Position numbers and translations under genes: made by a program
Source: Allobosea psychrotolerans
GTDB taxonomy: Bacteria > Pseudomonadota > Alphaproteobacteria > Rhizobiales > Beijerinckiaceae
Length of the DNA stretch: 64,000 nt
NCBI RefSeq assembly: GCF_002917105.1
Contig: NZ_PQFZ01000001.1
Span: forward strand, 558,001 to 622,000
Reading direction: 5' to 3'
Shown: positions 8,262-16,819 of the stretch, piece by piece
Numbering within the stretch: the stretch's first letter is position 1
How the letters are laid out: every line of letters starts with the position of its first letter
Notes under the pieces: model-generated
Databases searched by the model: none
Told to the model about the DNA's origin: nothing
The model's input: only the letters and a program-made list of their open reading frames with translations

Positions 8262-9782
8262 ATGGCATTCAAACAGTCTCCTCTTCGGCTCGCCCGGATC
8301 GCGTTGGTCTGCAGCACGGCTCTGCTGCCGCTGGGCGCCGCTTTGGTTCCCGCGCAGGCGAATTCGCCCGTGCTGGCGGGCCAGGTTTCGCTGGCCGATC
8401 TCGTCGACAAGGTCATGCCCGCGGTGGTCAACATCTCGGCGGTGACGACGGGAGACGCCAAGGGCCGCACCCTGCCGCAACTGCCGCAGCTCGGCCCCGA
8501 CACGCCCTTCGGCGACCTGTTCGAGGAATTCTTCAACCGGCGCGGCCAGGGCCGCGACGGCCAGAACCAGCAGGGCGAGCGCCAGGCGCCACAGCCGCGC
8601 CGTTCGCAATCGGCAGGCTCGGGCTTCGTGATCGACGCGTCGGGCATCGTCGTGACGAACAACCACGTCATCGGCGACGCCAACGAGATCACGGTGATCT
8701 TTCCCGACGGGCTGCGTCTCAAGGCCGAGGTCATCGGCAAGGACGCCAAGGTCGATCTTGCAGTGCTGCGGGTGAAGCACGACAAGCCGCTGCCGGCGGT
8801 CAAGTTCGGTGATTCCGACGCGATGCGCATCGGCGATCCGGTGATGGCGATCGGCAATCCGTTCGCGCTGGGCGGCTCGGTGTCGTCGGGCATCATCTCG
8901 GCGCGCAACCGCGACATCAGCCAGGGACCCTACGACACCTATATCCAGACCGACGCTGCCATCAACAAGGGCAATTCCGGCGGGCCCCTGTTCAACATGG
9001 CGGGCGAGGTCATCGGCATCAACACGGCGATCCTTTCGCCGACGGGTGGTTCGGTCGGCATCGGCTTCGCCGTGCCGTCCTCGCTTGCGGCCAATGTCGT
9101 CGAGCAATTGCGCGAATTCGGCGAGACGCGCCGCGGCTGGCTCGGCGTGCGCATCCAGAGCGTCGATGACGCCACTGCGGAGGCGCTCGGCCTTGGCACG
9201 GCGCGCGGCGCGCTCATCGCCGGCATCGACGACAAGGGGCCGGCCAAGCCCGCGGGCCTCGAGGTCGGAGACGTGGTCGTCAAGTTCGACGGCAAGGACG
9301 TCAAGGACTCGCGCGATCTGCCGCGCATCGTCGCCGCCACCCCGGTCGGCAAGGATGTGCCGGTCAGCATCGTGCGCAAGGGCAAGGAATTGGTGAAGAC
9401 CGTCAAGCTCGGTCGCCTCGAGGATGGCGAGAAGGTCCAGCCCGCCTCGGCACGCTCGCAGACCGAACCGGCCAAGCCCGCCGTGACCAGCGCGCTCGGC
9501 CTCGAATTCTCGCCGCAGACCGAGGAGCTGAAGAAGCGCTACGCGATCAAGGAAGGCACGAAGGGCGTCATCATCACCAAGGTCGACCCGAATTCGAACG
9601 CCGCCGACAAGCGCATCTCGGTCGGCGAATTGATCGTCGAGGTCGGCCAGGAGCCGGTGAACTCGCCTGAGGACGTGACCAAGCGTCTCGAGGCCTTGAA
9701 GAAAGACGGCAAGAAGTCCGCCCTGCTCCTGGTCTCGAACGCACAGGGCGAGGTCCGCTTCGTCGCGGTGTCGATGAACTGA
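8262..9782 (+). CDS. degP: Do/DegP-type periplasmic serine endopeptidase
   Basis: HtrA-family protease that degrades or refolds damaged periplasmic proteins. From the ATG at 8262, chosen because GAGGA precedes it by about 6 nt, it is 506 aa: signal peptide (LARIALVCSTALLPLGAALVPAQA), a trypsin-like domain with catalytic triad His135 (TNNHVIGD), Asp165 (KVDLAVL) and Ser239 (NKGNSGGPLF), and two PDZ domains (about 300-390 and 410-505). An upstream in-frame ATG at 8250 is possible. It follows hflKC, so the block concerns envelope protein quality control. DegP versus DegQ/MucD cannot be separated by sequence alone. Confidence 0.93.
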   Translation: MAFKQSPLRLARIALVCSTALLPLGAALVPAQANSPVLAGQVSLADLVDKVMPAVVNISAVTTGDAKGRTLPQLPQLGPDTPFGDLFEEFFNRRGQGRDGQNQQGERQAPQPRRSQSAGSGFVIDASGIVVTNNHVIGDANEITVIFPDGLRLKAEVIGKDAKVDLAVLRVKHDKPLPAVKFGDSDAMRIGDPVMAIGNPFALGGSVSSGIISARNRDISQGPYDTYIQTDAAINKGNSGGPLFNMAGEVIGINTAILSPTGGSVGIGFAVPSSLAANVVEQLREFGETRRGWLGVRIQSVDDATAEALGLGTARGALIAGIDDKGPAKPAGLEVGDVVVKFDGKDVKDSRDLPRIVAATPVGKDVPVSIVRKGKELVKTVKLGRLEDGEKVQPASARSQTEPAKPAVTSALGLEFSPQTEELKKRYAIKEGTKGVIITKVDPNSNAADKRISVGELIVEVGQEPVNSPEDVTKRLEALKKDGKKSALLLVSNAQGEVRFVAVSMN

Positions 9783-9805
9783 TCAACTGATCTGCGAAGC
9801 AGATC

Positions 9806-9873
9806 ATGCTCGGGCTTGACCCGAGCATCTCTCGCAGGAGATTCTCGGGTCCAGCCTTCGCCCGGCCCGAGAA
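9806..9873. repeat. palindromic intergenic repeat between degP and serB
   Basis: Two consecutive hairpins fill the gap between the convergent degP and serB genes: ATGCTCGGG/CCCGAGCAT (9806-9828) and TTCTCGGG/CCCGAGAA (9842-9873). The wording ATGCTCGGGCTTGACCCGAG is a common dispersed palindrome in rhizobial-type genomes. Its position lets it serve as a bidirectional transcription end or mRNA stabiliser, but there is no T-tract. Confidence 0.6.
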
Positions 9874-9885
9874 TGACGCGTCCAG

Positions 9886-10773
9886 CTAGGCCCGCACGAT
9901 CTCTGCGCCTGTATAGCCCTGGGCATAGAGCAGCGCCGTCAGATCGGCGTGGTCGAGCCTCGCATGGGCGGCGGCGGCGACTGCGGGCTTGGCGCGGAAG
10001 GCTGCGCCCAGGCCCGCCTCGCCCAGCATGGCGAGGTCATTGGCGCCGTCTCCGACGGCGAGTGTCTGTGCCGGTGAGAGGTCAAGACGCCCGCGCAGTT
10101 CCAGCAGCGCATCGAGCTTGGCCTGCTTGCCGAGGATCGGGTCGGCGACCTCGCCGGTCAGCACGCCCTCATGCGCGAGCAGGACATTGGAACGGTGCTC
10201 GTCGAAGCCGATCGTCGCGCTGATCGGCCCGGTGAAGACGGTGAAGCCGCCCGAGACCAGCGCGGTGTAGCCGCCATGGGCGCGCATGGTGCGCACGAGG
10301 GCCGATCCGCCCGGCGTCAGGGTGATGCGGTCAGTGATGATCTCGCCGACGACCGAAAGCGGCACGCCCTTCAGCAAGGCGACGCGCTCGCGCAGGGCCG
10401 GCTCGAAGGCGATCTCGCCGCGCATGGCACGCTCGGTGATGCCGGAGACCTTCTCCTTGAGGCCGACATAGGCGGCGAGCTCGTCGATGCACTCCTGCCC
10501 GATCATGGTCGAATCCATATCGGCGAGGAACAGCGCCTTGCGCCGCGTCGCTTCCGGCTGGACGACGATATCGATGGCGCCTCCAGCGAGCGCGAGGCGG
10601 ATCTCGGCTTCGAGCTTGCGCGCGTCGTCCGCTTCCGCGAAGACGTCGGCGGCGATCTCGCCGTCGAGGCGCACGCTGCGCGCAAGGCCTGGAATGGTCG
10701 CGAAGAGATGGCTCAGCAAGCTGTCATCGACCAGCGCCTGGCCATGGGCGGAAACGAGCGTGGCGACGAGCAT
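9886..10773 (-). CDS. serB: phosphoserine phosphatase
   Basis: SerB hydrolyses O-phosphoserine to serine, the last step of serine synthesis. From the start at 10773 the protein is 295 aa: an N-terminal ACT-like region (about 1-75) and a HAD phosphatase domain with LFLADMDSTM (nucleophile Asp85, acid/base Asp87), ALVSGGFTVFTGP (motif II), and LAVGDGANDLAMLGEAGLG (motif III/IV). A longer reading frame extends upstream but begins inside the divergent miaA gene, so this internal Met is preferred. It is divergent from miaA with 18 nt between starts. Confidence 0.94.
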   Translation of the reverse strand: MLVATLVSAHGQALVDDSLLSHLFATIPGLARSVRLDGEIAADVFAEADDARKLEAEIRLALAGGAIDIVVQPEATRRKALFLADMDSTMIGQECIDELAAYVGLKEKVSGITERAMRGEIAFEPALRERVALLKGVPLSVVGEIITDRITLTPGGSALVRTMRAHGGYTALVSGGFTVFTGPISATIGFDEHRSNVLLAHEGVLTGEVADPILGKQAKLDALLELRGRLDLSPAQTLAVGDGANDLAMLGEAGLGAAFRAKPAVAAAAHARLDHADLTALLYAQGYTGAEIVRA

Positions 10774-10791
10774 GTGGAAGGACCGGGCAGG

Positions 10792-11712
10792 GTGACGATC
10801 AGGGCGGTGCTCATCGCAGGTCCGACGGCCAGCGGCAAGTCCGCGCTGGCGATGGCGATCGCGCGACGCTGTGGCGGCACCGTGGTCAATGCCGACTCCA
10901 TGCAGGTCTATGCCGATCTCCGGATCATCACGGCGCGCCCGACGCAAGCCGAGGAGGCGTCCGTGCCGCATCGGCTCTATGGCCATGTCGACGGCGCGGA
11001 GAACTATTCGGCGATGCGTTACGCCGCCGAGACCGGCGCGCTGCTGGCCGAGCTCCAGCAGGCCGGCTCGCTACCGGTGCTGGTCGGCGGAACCGGGCTC
11101 TATTTCAAGGCGCTGACCGAAGGGTTTTCGGCGATTCCGCCTGTGCCGGAGGCCGTGCGGATGGCGTTCCGCGCCCGCGTCGATGAGCTGGAGACGGTTG
11201 CCTTGTATGATGAGCTCCGGGCGCGCGATCCAGCCATGGCGGAGCGGTTGCGGCCGAGCGACCGGATGCGGACCATGCGGGCGCTGGAGGTGCTGGAGGC
11301 GACGGGGCGTTCGCTGGCGAGTTTCCAGGGCGACCGCCGGCCGGGTCCGCTCGACGGCCTGCCGCTGCTGCGCCTCTTCGTGGCGCCCGATCGTGAGGAG
11401 ATCCGCGCGCGGATCGACCGGCGCTTCGAGGCGATGATGGCCGAAGGCGCGCTGGACGAGGTCGCGCGCCTGCGCGAGCGCCGGCTCGACCCGCTCTTGC
11501 CGGTGATGCGCGCCCATGGCGTGCCGGGGCTGATCGCCCATCTCGACGGCGATCTGCCGTTGGCGGAGGCGATCGCGCGTGGCCAGGCCGATACGCGCGC
11601 CTATGCCAAGCGGCAGGTGACCTGGTTCCGGCATCAGATGGCGGGATGGACGGCGGTCGCGCCGAACGCAGCGCTGGATGCTGCCCTGCAGACGATCGAG
11701 GCCGCGTCCTAA
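10792..11712 (+). CDS. miaA: tRNA dimethylallyltransferase
   Basis: MiaA transfers a dimethylallyl group to A37 of tRNAs reading UNN codons. The frame contains no suitable ATG; the first plausible start is GTG at 10792 (VTIRAVLIAGPTASGKS) with AAGGA about 9 nt upstream, and GTG 10774 is an alternative. From 10792 it is 306 aa with a P-loop GPTASGKS (10-17), the DSMQVY substrate motif, and PVLVGGTGLYFKAL. The gene diverges from serB over an 18-nt gap, so the two promoters must lie within each other's coding regions. Confidence 0.93.
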   Translation: MTIRAVLIAGPTASGKSALAMAIARRCGGTVVNADSMQVYADLRIITARPTQAEEASVPHRLYGHVDGAENYSAMRYAAETGALLAELQQAGSLPVLVGGTGLYFKALTEGFSAIPPVPEAVRMAFRARVDELETVALYDELRARDPAMAERLRPSDRMRTMRALEVLEATGRSLASFQGDRRPGPLDGLPLLRLFVAPDREEIRARIDRRFEAMMAEGALDEVARLRERRLDPLLPVMRAHGVPGLIAHLDGDLPLAEAIARGQADTRAYAKRQVTWFRHQMAGWTAVAPNAALDAALQTIEAAS

Positions 11713-11715
11713 GGT

Positions 11716-13188
11716 TCAGGCCGCGGCTGCGGCCGCGGTGACGAGGGCGGGCTCGGCCAGCCTGATGCAGTCGCGGCCATCGTTCTTGGCGCGGTAAAGC
11801 GCGCGGTCGGCGCGCTCGATGAAGGTGGTGAAGTTTTCGCCCTTCTGCCGCGTGGCGATGCCGAAGCTCGCCGAAACCTGCAGGGCCAGCGTCTCCGACA
11901 CCGGCAAGCGCCTGGTTTCGAGCGTGTGCTGCATGCGCTGCGCCATGCGCTGCGCCGTCGCTGCATTGGCACGAGGCAGGAAGACGGCGAATTCCTCGCC
12001 GCCGAAGCGGCCGACGAGGTCGCGGTCCGAGCGGACCGCGCCGAGCAACAGATCGGCGAAGGCGCGGATCACGGCATCGCCGGCGGCGTGGCCGTGGCTG
12101 TCATTGACGCTCTTGAAATGGTCTAGGTCGACGATGATCAGGGAGGTGTCGTCACCGCTCGCATCGCAGGCCGCGATGGCATCGTTGGCCTTCTCGATGA
12201 AGGAGCGCCGATTCAACAGCGCCGTCAGCGGGTCGGTCTCGGCCAGGCGCCTCAATTCCTGCTCGCGCTCCTCGCGCTGGCCGATCTCCTGCGACAGGGC
12301 CCGGCGGGTCGCGCGTTCGCGGCCGATCTCGAGCGCCAACGTCGCTGCCCGGCTCTGCAGGGTCTGGTTGGCGACCATCAATTCGGAAACGTCGGTCATC
12401 GTCATCACCAGCCCGTCGCCGAGCGGTGCGATGGCGATCTGCAGCCAGGTGACCTTGCCGTCATGGCTGAAGGAGGTCTCGATCATGTCGCTGCGGCGCA
12501 GTTCGATGGCGTAGAGGCAGCGTCGCCAGATCATGGCGTCGGCGAGGAAGGGCAGGCTCTCTCGCGCATCGGTATCGTGCAGGTTCTCGTCGCCCCGACC
12601 CGCGATCACCGCCGCGCGCTGATTGGCAGTGATGATCAGCGTGCGGGTGATGTCGCCCTGGTCGTCGCGCATGACCCGCAGCGCCACGATGCCGGAGGGC
12701 GACGTCTCCAGGACAGTGGTGAGAAGCTCCTCGTGGAACTGCAGGGGTCGGCTGAAGACGATGAGGAAGCGCTCGCCATTGCGTGCCGTGGTCGGCATCA
12801 CCAGCCGCTCCCACAGGCAGACGCGAACCGTCTTGAGCGAGCGATGGACGGTATAGGCCGGCTTGCCGTCCCAGAGCGCCTGGTCGTAGCAGGCGGCGGT
12901 GAAGCGGGCGACCTGGGGCGTCATGCTGGAGATGCGCTCGCCGAGCCGGCTGCCGCCGGCATAGCGCGTGATCTCGCGGCCGTAATGGACATAGGTGTAG
13001 TCGCCGTCCTCTGTGCGGGCGAGCACCATCACATCCTCACCGAAGCGCGGCAGAACCTCGTCGCAGAACGCTTCATGCGGCGCGCCGCCTTCATCCTGGG
13101 CATGCCGCGCGAAGCGGTGCAGAAGCTCGGCGATCTCCTTCGCATGGGCCCGCGCCACGATGTTCTCGGTGTGGACTTCCTGATACAT
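11716..13188 (-). CDS. diguanylate cyclase with PAS-like sensor region
   Basis: GGDEF proteins condense two GTP into the second messenger c-di-GMP. The 490-aa protein has no membrane segment. Residues about 35-145 and 150-275 look like two PAS-type folds (for example ETSPSGIVALRVM and ITANQRAAVIAG), then a coiled stretch (280-315), and the GGDEF domain (about 316-475) with DPLTALLNRRSF and an intact GGEEF at 396-400. The RxxD inhibitory site that usually precedes it by five residues reads SDRD, so product inhibition may be lost. It ends in a poly-Ala tail and is convergent with miaA (3-nt gap). Confidence 0.9.
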   Translation of the reverse strand: MYQEVHTENIVARAHAKEIAELLHRFARHAQDEGGAPHEAFCDEVLPRFGEDVMVLARTEDGDYTYVHYGREITRYAGGSRLGERISSMTPQVARFTAACYDQALWDGKPAYTVHRSLKTVRVCLWERLVMPTTARNGERFLIVFSRPLQFHEELLTTVLETSPSGIVALRVMRDDQGDITRTLIITANQRAAVIAGRGDENLHDTDARESLPFLADAMIWRRCLYAIELRRSDMIETSFSHDGKVTWLQIAIAPLGDGLVMTMTDVSELMVANQTLQSRAATLALEIGRERATRRALSQEIGQREEREQELRRLAETDPLTALLNRRSFIEKANDAIAACDASGDDTSLIIVDLDHFKSVNDSHGHAAGDAVIRAFADLLLGAVRSDRDLVGRFGGEEFAVFLPRANAATAQRMAQRMQHTLETRRLPVSETLALQVSASFGIATRQKGENFTTFIERADRALYRAKNDGRDCIRLAEPALVTAAAAAA

Positions 13189-13330
13189 GGCGTTCCCGAA
13201 TCCAAGTCGGCGGACGCTATCAACGCGTCCTTGAAAAAGTGTTCCCTTCGGTCAATTGATTTTCGCGGTTGGCGGCGAGGGTGGCGCAGTCCCGCTCGCG
13301 CGACCGCGGGGAGGCGGTTCGCGTTGCCGC

Positions 13331-13359
13331 TTGACCGGGCGCAGCGCCTCAGCTAGCGT
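13331..13359 (+). promoter_or_regulatory. candidate promoter for the ilvB leader
   Basis: TTGACC (13331-13336) and TAGCGT (13354-13359), spaced 17 bp, resemble a housekeeping sigma-70 promoter. They lie about 30 bp upstream of the leader-peptide start, in the expected place. The -10 element is weak. Confidence 0.4.
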
Positions 13360-13389
13360 CCGGCAATATCTGCAAAGGGTGGAAGCGCG

Positions 13390-13425
13390 ATGCGCAAGCT
13401 TATTATCGTACGGGTGCGCTGGTAG
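13390..13425 (+). CDS. ilv leader peptide (attenuator)
   Basis: This 11-codon frame encodes MRKLIIVRVRW followed by TAG. It has Leu-Ile-Ile-Val in a row and a further Val, the composition expected of a branched-chain leader peptide (IlvL-like), and a purine-rich site (GGTGGAAG) lies upstream. It is followed by competing hairpins and a terminator before ilvB. Ribosome stalling at the Leu/Ile/Val codons when these aminoacyl-tRNAs are scarce would favour the antiterminator. The frame is too short for standard gene finders. Confidence 0.8.
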   Translation: MRKLIIVRVRW

Positions 13426-13496
13426 GGGCCGGTTTCAACAAACCGCGCGTCCCCGACGCCAGCGCACGTCCAGGCCCCTCAGAGGGCCTTTTTTAT
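13414..13496 (+). terminator. transcription attenuator upstream of ilvB
   Basis: Three alternative pairings can be drawn. GTGCGCTGG (13414-13422, the last sense codons of the leader peptide) pairs perfectly with CCAGCGCAC (13459-13467). AGGGGCC (13424-13430) pairs with GGCCCCT (13473-13479), an antiterminator. AGGCCC (13472-13477) pairs with GGGCCT (13484-13489), followed by a T-run at 13489-13494, a Rho-independent terminator. The second and third are mutually exclusive because they share 13473-13479. A small GGTTT/AAACC hairpin lies at 13431-13444. Together with the leader peptide this is a classical amino acid attenuator. Confidence 0.82.
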
Positions 13497-13546
13497 TGCC
13501 CGCTTTCCCCCGACCGACCTCAACATAGCTGCCGCAGGAGATCGTT

Positions 13547-15310
13547 ATGAGCGAGATGATGACCGGAGCCGAAATGGTCGTCCGCGCGCTTCAGGACCAG
13601 GGCGTCGAACATCTGTTCGGCTATCCCGGCGGTGCGGTGCTGCCGATCTATGACGCGCTGTTCCAGCAGGACAAGGTCAAGCATGTCCTCGTCCGCCACG
13701 AGCAGGGCGCGGTCCATGCGGCTGAGGGCTATGCACGTTCCTCTGCAGGCAAGGTCGGCTGCGTGCTCGTCACCTCCGGTCCCGGCGCGACCAACGCCGT
13801 CACCGGGCTGACCGACGCGCTGCTGGATTCGATCCCGATCGTCGTCATCACCGGCCAGGTTCCGACCCATCTGATCGGCTCCGACGCCTTTCAGGAATGC
13901 GACACGGTCGGGATCACGCGCTCCTGCACCAAGCACAACTACCTGGTGAAGAGCATCGCTGACCTGCCGCGCGTCCTGCACGAGGCCTTCTATGTCGCCG
14001 CTAATGGCCGCCCGGGTCCCGTCGTCATCGACATCCCCAAGGACATCCAGTTCGCGACGGGCGCCTATAGCCGCCCGCGCGACAACCAGCACAAGACCTA
14101 CCGACCGACGGTCAAGGGCGATCTGAACCAGATCAAGGCCGCGGTCGAACTGATCGCCAAGGCGAAGCGCCCGGTGTTCTACACCGGCGGTGGCGTGATC
14201 AATTCGGGGCCGCACGCTTCGGCGCTGCTGCGCGAACTCGCGCGGCTGACCGGCTATCCCGTCACCTCGACATTGATGGGGCTTGGCGCCTATCCCGCCG
14301 CCGACCGGCAATGGCTCGGCATGCTGGGCATGCACGGCACCTATGAGGCCAACCTCGCGATGCATGACTGCGACGTCATGATCAATATCGGCGCACGCTT
14401 CGACGACCGTATCACCGGCCGGCTCGACGCCTTCTCGCCGCGCTCGAAGAAGATCCATGTCGATATCGACCGGTCTTCGATCAACAAGAACGTCAAGGTC
14501 GATATCGGCATCGTCGGCGATTGCGCCCATGTGCTGGAGGACATGGTCCGGATCTGGCGCGAGACCTCGCCCCAGATCGACAAGACCGCGCTGACCGCCT
14601 GGTGGACACAGATCGAGGGCTGGCGGGCGCGCAAAAGCCTCGCCTACAAGAACTCGTCCTCGATCATCAAACCGCAATACGCGCTCGAACGGCTGCATGC
14701 GCTGACCAAGGACCGCGACACCTACATCACGACCGAGGTCGGGCAGCACCAGATGTGGGCGGCGCAGTATCTCCAGTTCCAGGAGCCGAACCGCTGGATG
14801 ACCTCGGGCGGCCTGGGTACGATGGGCTATGGCTTGCCGGCTGCGATCGGCGTGCAGATGAAGCATCCCAAGGCCCTCGTCATCGACGTCGCCGGCGAGG
14901 CTTCGATCCTGATGAACATCCAGGAGATGTCGACGGCAGTGCAGTATCGGCTGCCGGTCAAGATCTTCATCCTCAACAACGAGTATATGGGCATGGTGCG
15001 CCAGTGGCAGGAATTGCTGCATGGCGGGCGCTATTCGGAGAGCTATTCGCAATCTCTGCCCGATTTCGTGAAGCTCGCCGAAGCCTATGGCGGGCACGGC
15101 ATCCGCTGCTCCGATCCCGCCTCGCTTGACGACGCGATCATGGAGATGATCGACACGCCCAAGCCCGTGATCTTCGACTGCCTCGTCGCCAAGGAAGAGA
15201 ACTGCTTCCCGATGATCCCGTCCGGCAAGGCGCATAACGAGATGATCCTGCCCGATTTCGAAGGCGACACCGGCGAGATCATCGACGCCAAGGGCAAGCA
15301 GCTCGTTTGA
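13547..15310 (+). CDS. ilvB: acetolactate synthase large subunit
   Basis: The catalytic subunit condenses pyruvate with pyruvate or 2-oxobutyrate in valine/leucine and isoleucine synthesis, using ThDP, Mg and FAD. The 587-aa length is normal. Landmarks are GYPGGAVLPIYDAL, the catalytic Glu in VLVRHEQGAVHAAEGYARS, the alpha/beta FAD-binding middle region, and the ThDP/Mg segment near 14890-14990 (VIDVAGEASILMNIQEMSTA...ILNNEYMGMVRQWQELL). The metal-binding position that is Asp in many homologues (GDGS/GDAS) is Glu here (GEAS). The attenuator upstream controls it. The small subunit ilvN lies 1.5 kb downstream after two other genes. Confidence 0.95.
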   Translation: MSEMMTGAEMVVRALQDQGVEHLFGYPGGAVLPIYDALFQQDKVKHVLVRHEQGAVHAAEGYARSSAGKVGCVLVTSGPGATNAVTGLTDALLDSIPIVVITGQVPTHLIGSDAFQECDTVGITRSCTKHNYLVKSIADLPRVLHEAFYVAANGRPGPVVIDIPKDIQFATGAYSRPRDNQHKTYRPTVKGDLNQIKAAVELIAKAKRPVFYTGGGVINSGPHASALLRELARLTGYPVTSTLMGLGAYPAADRQWLGMLGMHGTYEANLAMHDCDVMINIGARFDDRITGRLDAFSPRSKKIHVDIDRSSINKNVKVDIGIVGDCAHVLEDMVRIWRETSPQIDKTALTAWWTQIEGWRARKSLAYKNSSSIIKPQYALERLHALTKDRDTYITTEVGQHQMWAAQYLQFQEPNRWMTSGGLGTMGYGLPAAIGVQMKHPKALVIDVAGEASILMNIQEMSTAVQYRLPVKIFILNNEYMGMVRQWQELLHGGRYSESYSQSLPDFVKLAEAYGGHGIRCSDPASLDDAIMEMIDTPKPVIFDCLVAKEENCFPMIPSGKAHNEMILPDFEGDTGEIIDAKGKQLV

Positions 15311-15312
15311 GC

Positions 15313-15374
15313 GGGCAGTAGGCAGTAGGGGAATGGGGTGGCGTCCGACTGCCTATTGCCCACTGCCTATTGCC
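15313..15374. repeat. GGCAATAGGCAGT-type inverted repeat
   Basis: GGCAGTAGGCAGTAGGGG (15314-15331) is followed by an inverted, two-copy version, ACTGCCTATTGCCC and ACTGCCTATTGCC (15348-15374). The repeated 7-8-base units face each other and can fold into a long stem. The sequence lies in the ilvB-racemase gap and could act as an mRNA processing or stabilising element. Confidence 0.6.
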
Positions 15375-15389
15375 GTTGTGGAGCATCAC

Positions 15390-16097
15390 ATGACGACAAT
15401 CGGCCTGATCGGCGGCATGAGCTGGGAATCGACGGCGGTGTATTACCGCTTGCTCAACGAGGGCGTGCGCGCGCGCCTGGGCGGGTTGCATTCCGCCGAT
15501 ATCATGCTGCATTCGCTGGATTTCGGGCCGATTGCCGAGATGCAGGCGAGGGGCGACTGGGAGGCGGCCGGCGACGTGCTGGCCGACAGCGCCAGGCGGC
15601 TCGAGCAGGCCGGCGCCGGCTGCATCGTCTTGTGCACCAATACCATGCACAAGCTGGCCGACTGGATCACCGGGGCGACGCGCGTGCCGTTCCTGCACCT
15701 GGCCGACGTCACCGCCAAGGCGATCAAGCGCAGCCCGTCGCGGCGGCCGCTGCTGTTGGCGACGCGCTTCACCATGGAGCAGGATTTCTACCGCGACCGC
15801 CTGCGCGCCTTCGGCGTCGATGCGATGGTGCCCGATGCCGCGCAGCGCAGCGATGTCCACCGCATCATCTATGAGGAGCTGTGCCGCGGCGTGATCGAGC
15901 CAGCCTCCAAGGCGCGCTATCTCGATATCGTCGCGGAGGCGGCAGGGCAGGGCGCCGACGGCGTCATTCTCGGCTGCACCGAGATCACGCTGCTGGTCTC
16001 CCAGGCCGATTTCGCCATTCCGGTGTTCGACACCACGGCGCTGCATGTCGAGGCGGCGCTCGACGCGTTGGCTGAGAGCGCGAGTGCCGCGGCATGA
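15390..16097 (+). CDS. aspartate/glutamate racemase family protein
   Basis: A 235-aa cofactor-independent racemase of the YgeA/aspartate racemase type. The start MTTIGLIGGMSWESTAVYYRLLNEG is the family N-terminus, and two catalytic-type cysteines are visible in IVLCTNTMHKLAD and VILGCTEITLLV. The ATG at 15390 is preferred over the longer in-frame extension, which runs into the upstream repeat. Amino acid substrate is not predictable (Asp, Glu or a broad range). Its location between ilvB and ilvN is unusual; it overlaps the following GST gene by 4 nt. Confidence 0.88.
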   Translation: MTTIGLIGGMSWESTAVYYRLLNEGVRARLGGLHSADIMLHSLDFGPIAEMQARGDWEAAGDVLADSARRLEQAGAGCIVLCTNTMHKLADWITGATRVPFLHLADVTAKAIKRSPSRRPLLLATRFTMEQDFYRDRLRAFGVDAMVPDAAQRSDVHRIIYEELCRGVIEPASKARYLDIVAEAAGQGADGVILGCTEITLLVSQADFAIPVFDTTALHVEAALDALAESASAAA

Positions 16098-16783
16098 AGC
16101 TCCTCATCGGCAACAAGTGCTATTCGTCCTGGTCGCTGCGCGCCTGGCTGTTGATGCGCGCCAAGGGCATCGCCTTCGAGGAGGTGCTCATCCCGCTCGA
16201 CCAGCCCGGCTTCAAGGAAGCGATCTTGGCTCACGCGCCCGGCAGCGGCGGGACCGTGCCGATGCTGATCGATGGCGAGGTCGCCGTCTGGGAAACGCTG
16301 GCGATTTTCGAATATCTGCACGAGAAGCATCCCACGCTCGGTATCTGGCCGCGCGATGCTGCGGCGCGCGCCCATGCCCGGGCGACTGTCAGCGAGATGC
16401 ATGCCGGCTTCATGGCGCTTCGCAGTGCCTGCCCGATGAATCTCGGCAAGCGCTTCGCCAGCCGCGACCGGGGCGCGCAGGTCGCCAGGGATGTCGCCCG
16501 CATCAACGCGCTCTGGCGCGCTGCGCGCGAGCGTTTCGGCATGCCGGCTGGCGGCCCCTATCTCTATGGCGAGTTCTGTGCCGCGGACGCGATGTTCGCT
16601 CCGGTGGCGACCCGCCTCGACACCTACGGGATCGCGGTGGATTCACTATGCCAGGATTACTGCGACGTCGTGCTGGCGCATCCCGCTTATTGCGACTGGC
16701 TCAAGGCTGCTCTCGTAGAGCCCTGGATCCTCGATCAGGACGAAGTCGATGAGCCTGCCCTGATCGATCTCCGCCAATCCTAA
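16094..16783 (+). CDS. glutathione S-transferase family protein
   Basis: A 229-aa two-domain GST. The N-terminal thioredoxin-like domain starts MKLLIGNKCYSSWSLRAWLLMRAKGIAFEEV, with the Ser-rich SSWS stretch in the glutathione site, GTVPMLIDGEVAVWETLAIFEYL (cis-Pro and SNAIL/TRAIL-like glutathione contact), and a helical C-terminal domain from about residue 85. Substrate unknown. ATGA overlap with the racemase indicates coupling; ilvN follows after 36 nt. Confidence 0.9.
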   Translation: MKLLIGNKCYSSWSLRAWLLMRAKGIAFEEVLIPLDQPGFKEAILAHAPGSGGTVPMLIDGEVAVWETLAIFEYLHEKHPTLGIWPRDAAARAHARATVSEMHAGFMALRSACPMNLGKRFASRDRGAQVARDVARINALWRAARERFGMPAGGPYLYGEFCAADAMFAPVATRLDTYGIAVDSLCQDYCDVVLAHPAYCDWLKAALVEPWILDQDEVDEPALIDLRQS

Positions 16784-16819
16784 TCCCTGTTTCCTTCCGC
16801 GACGCTCACAGGTTGTCCG

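Noticed and set aside
13520-15235. A 571-codon minus-strand frame covering ilvB.
   Set aside because: It is a shadow of ilvB: composition Asp/Arg/Gly/His-rich and no family. The plus-strand acetolactate synthase is intact.
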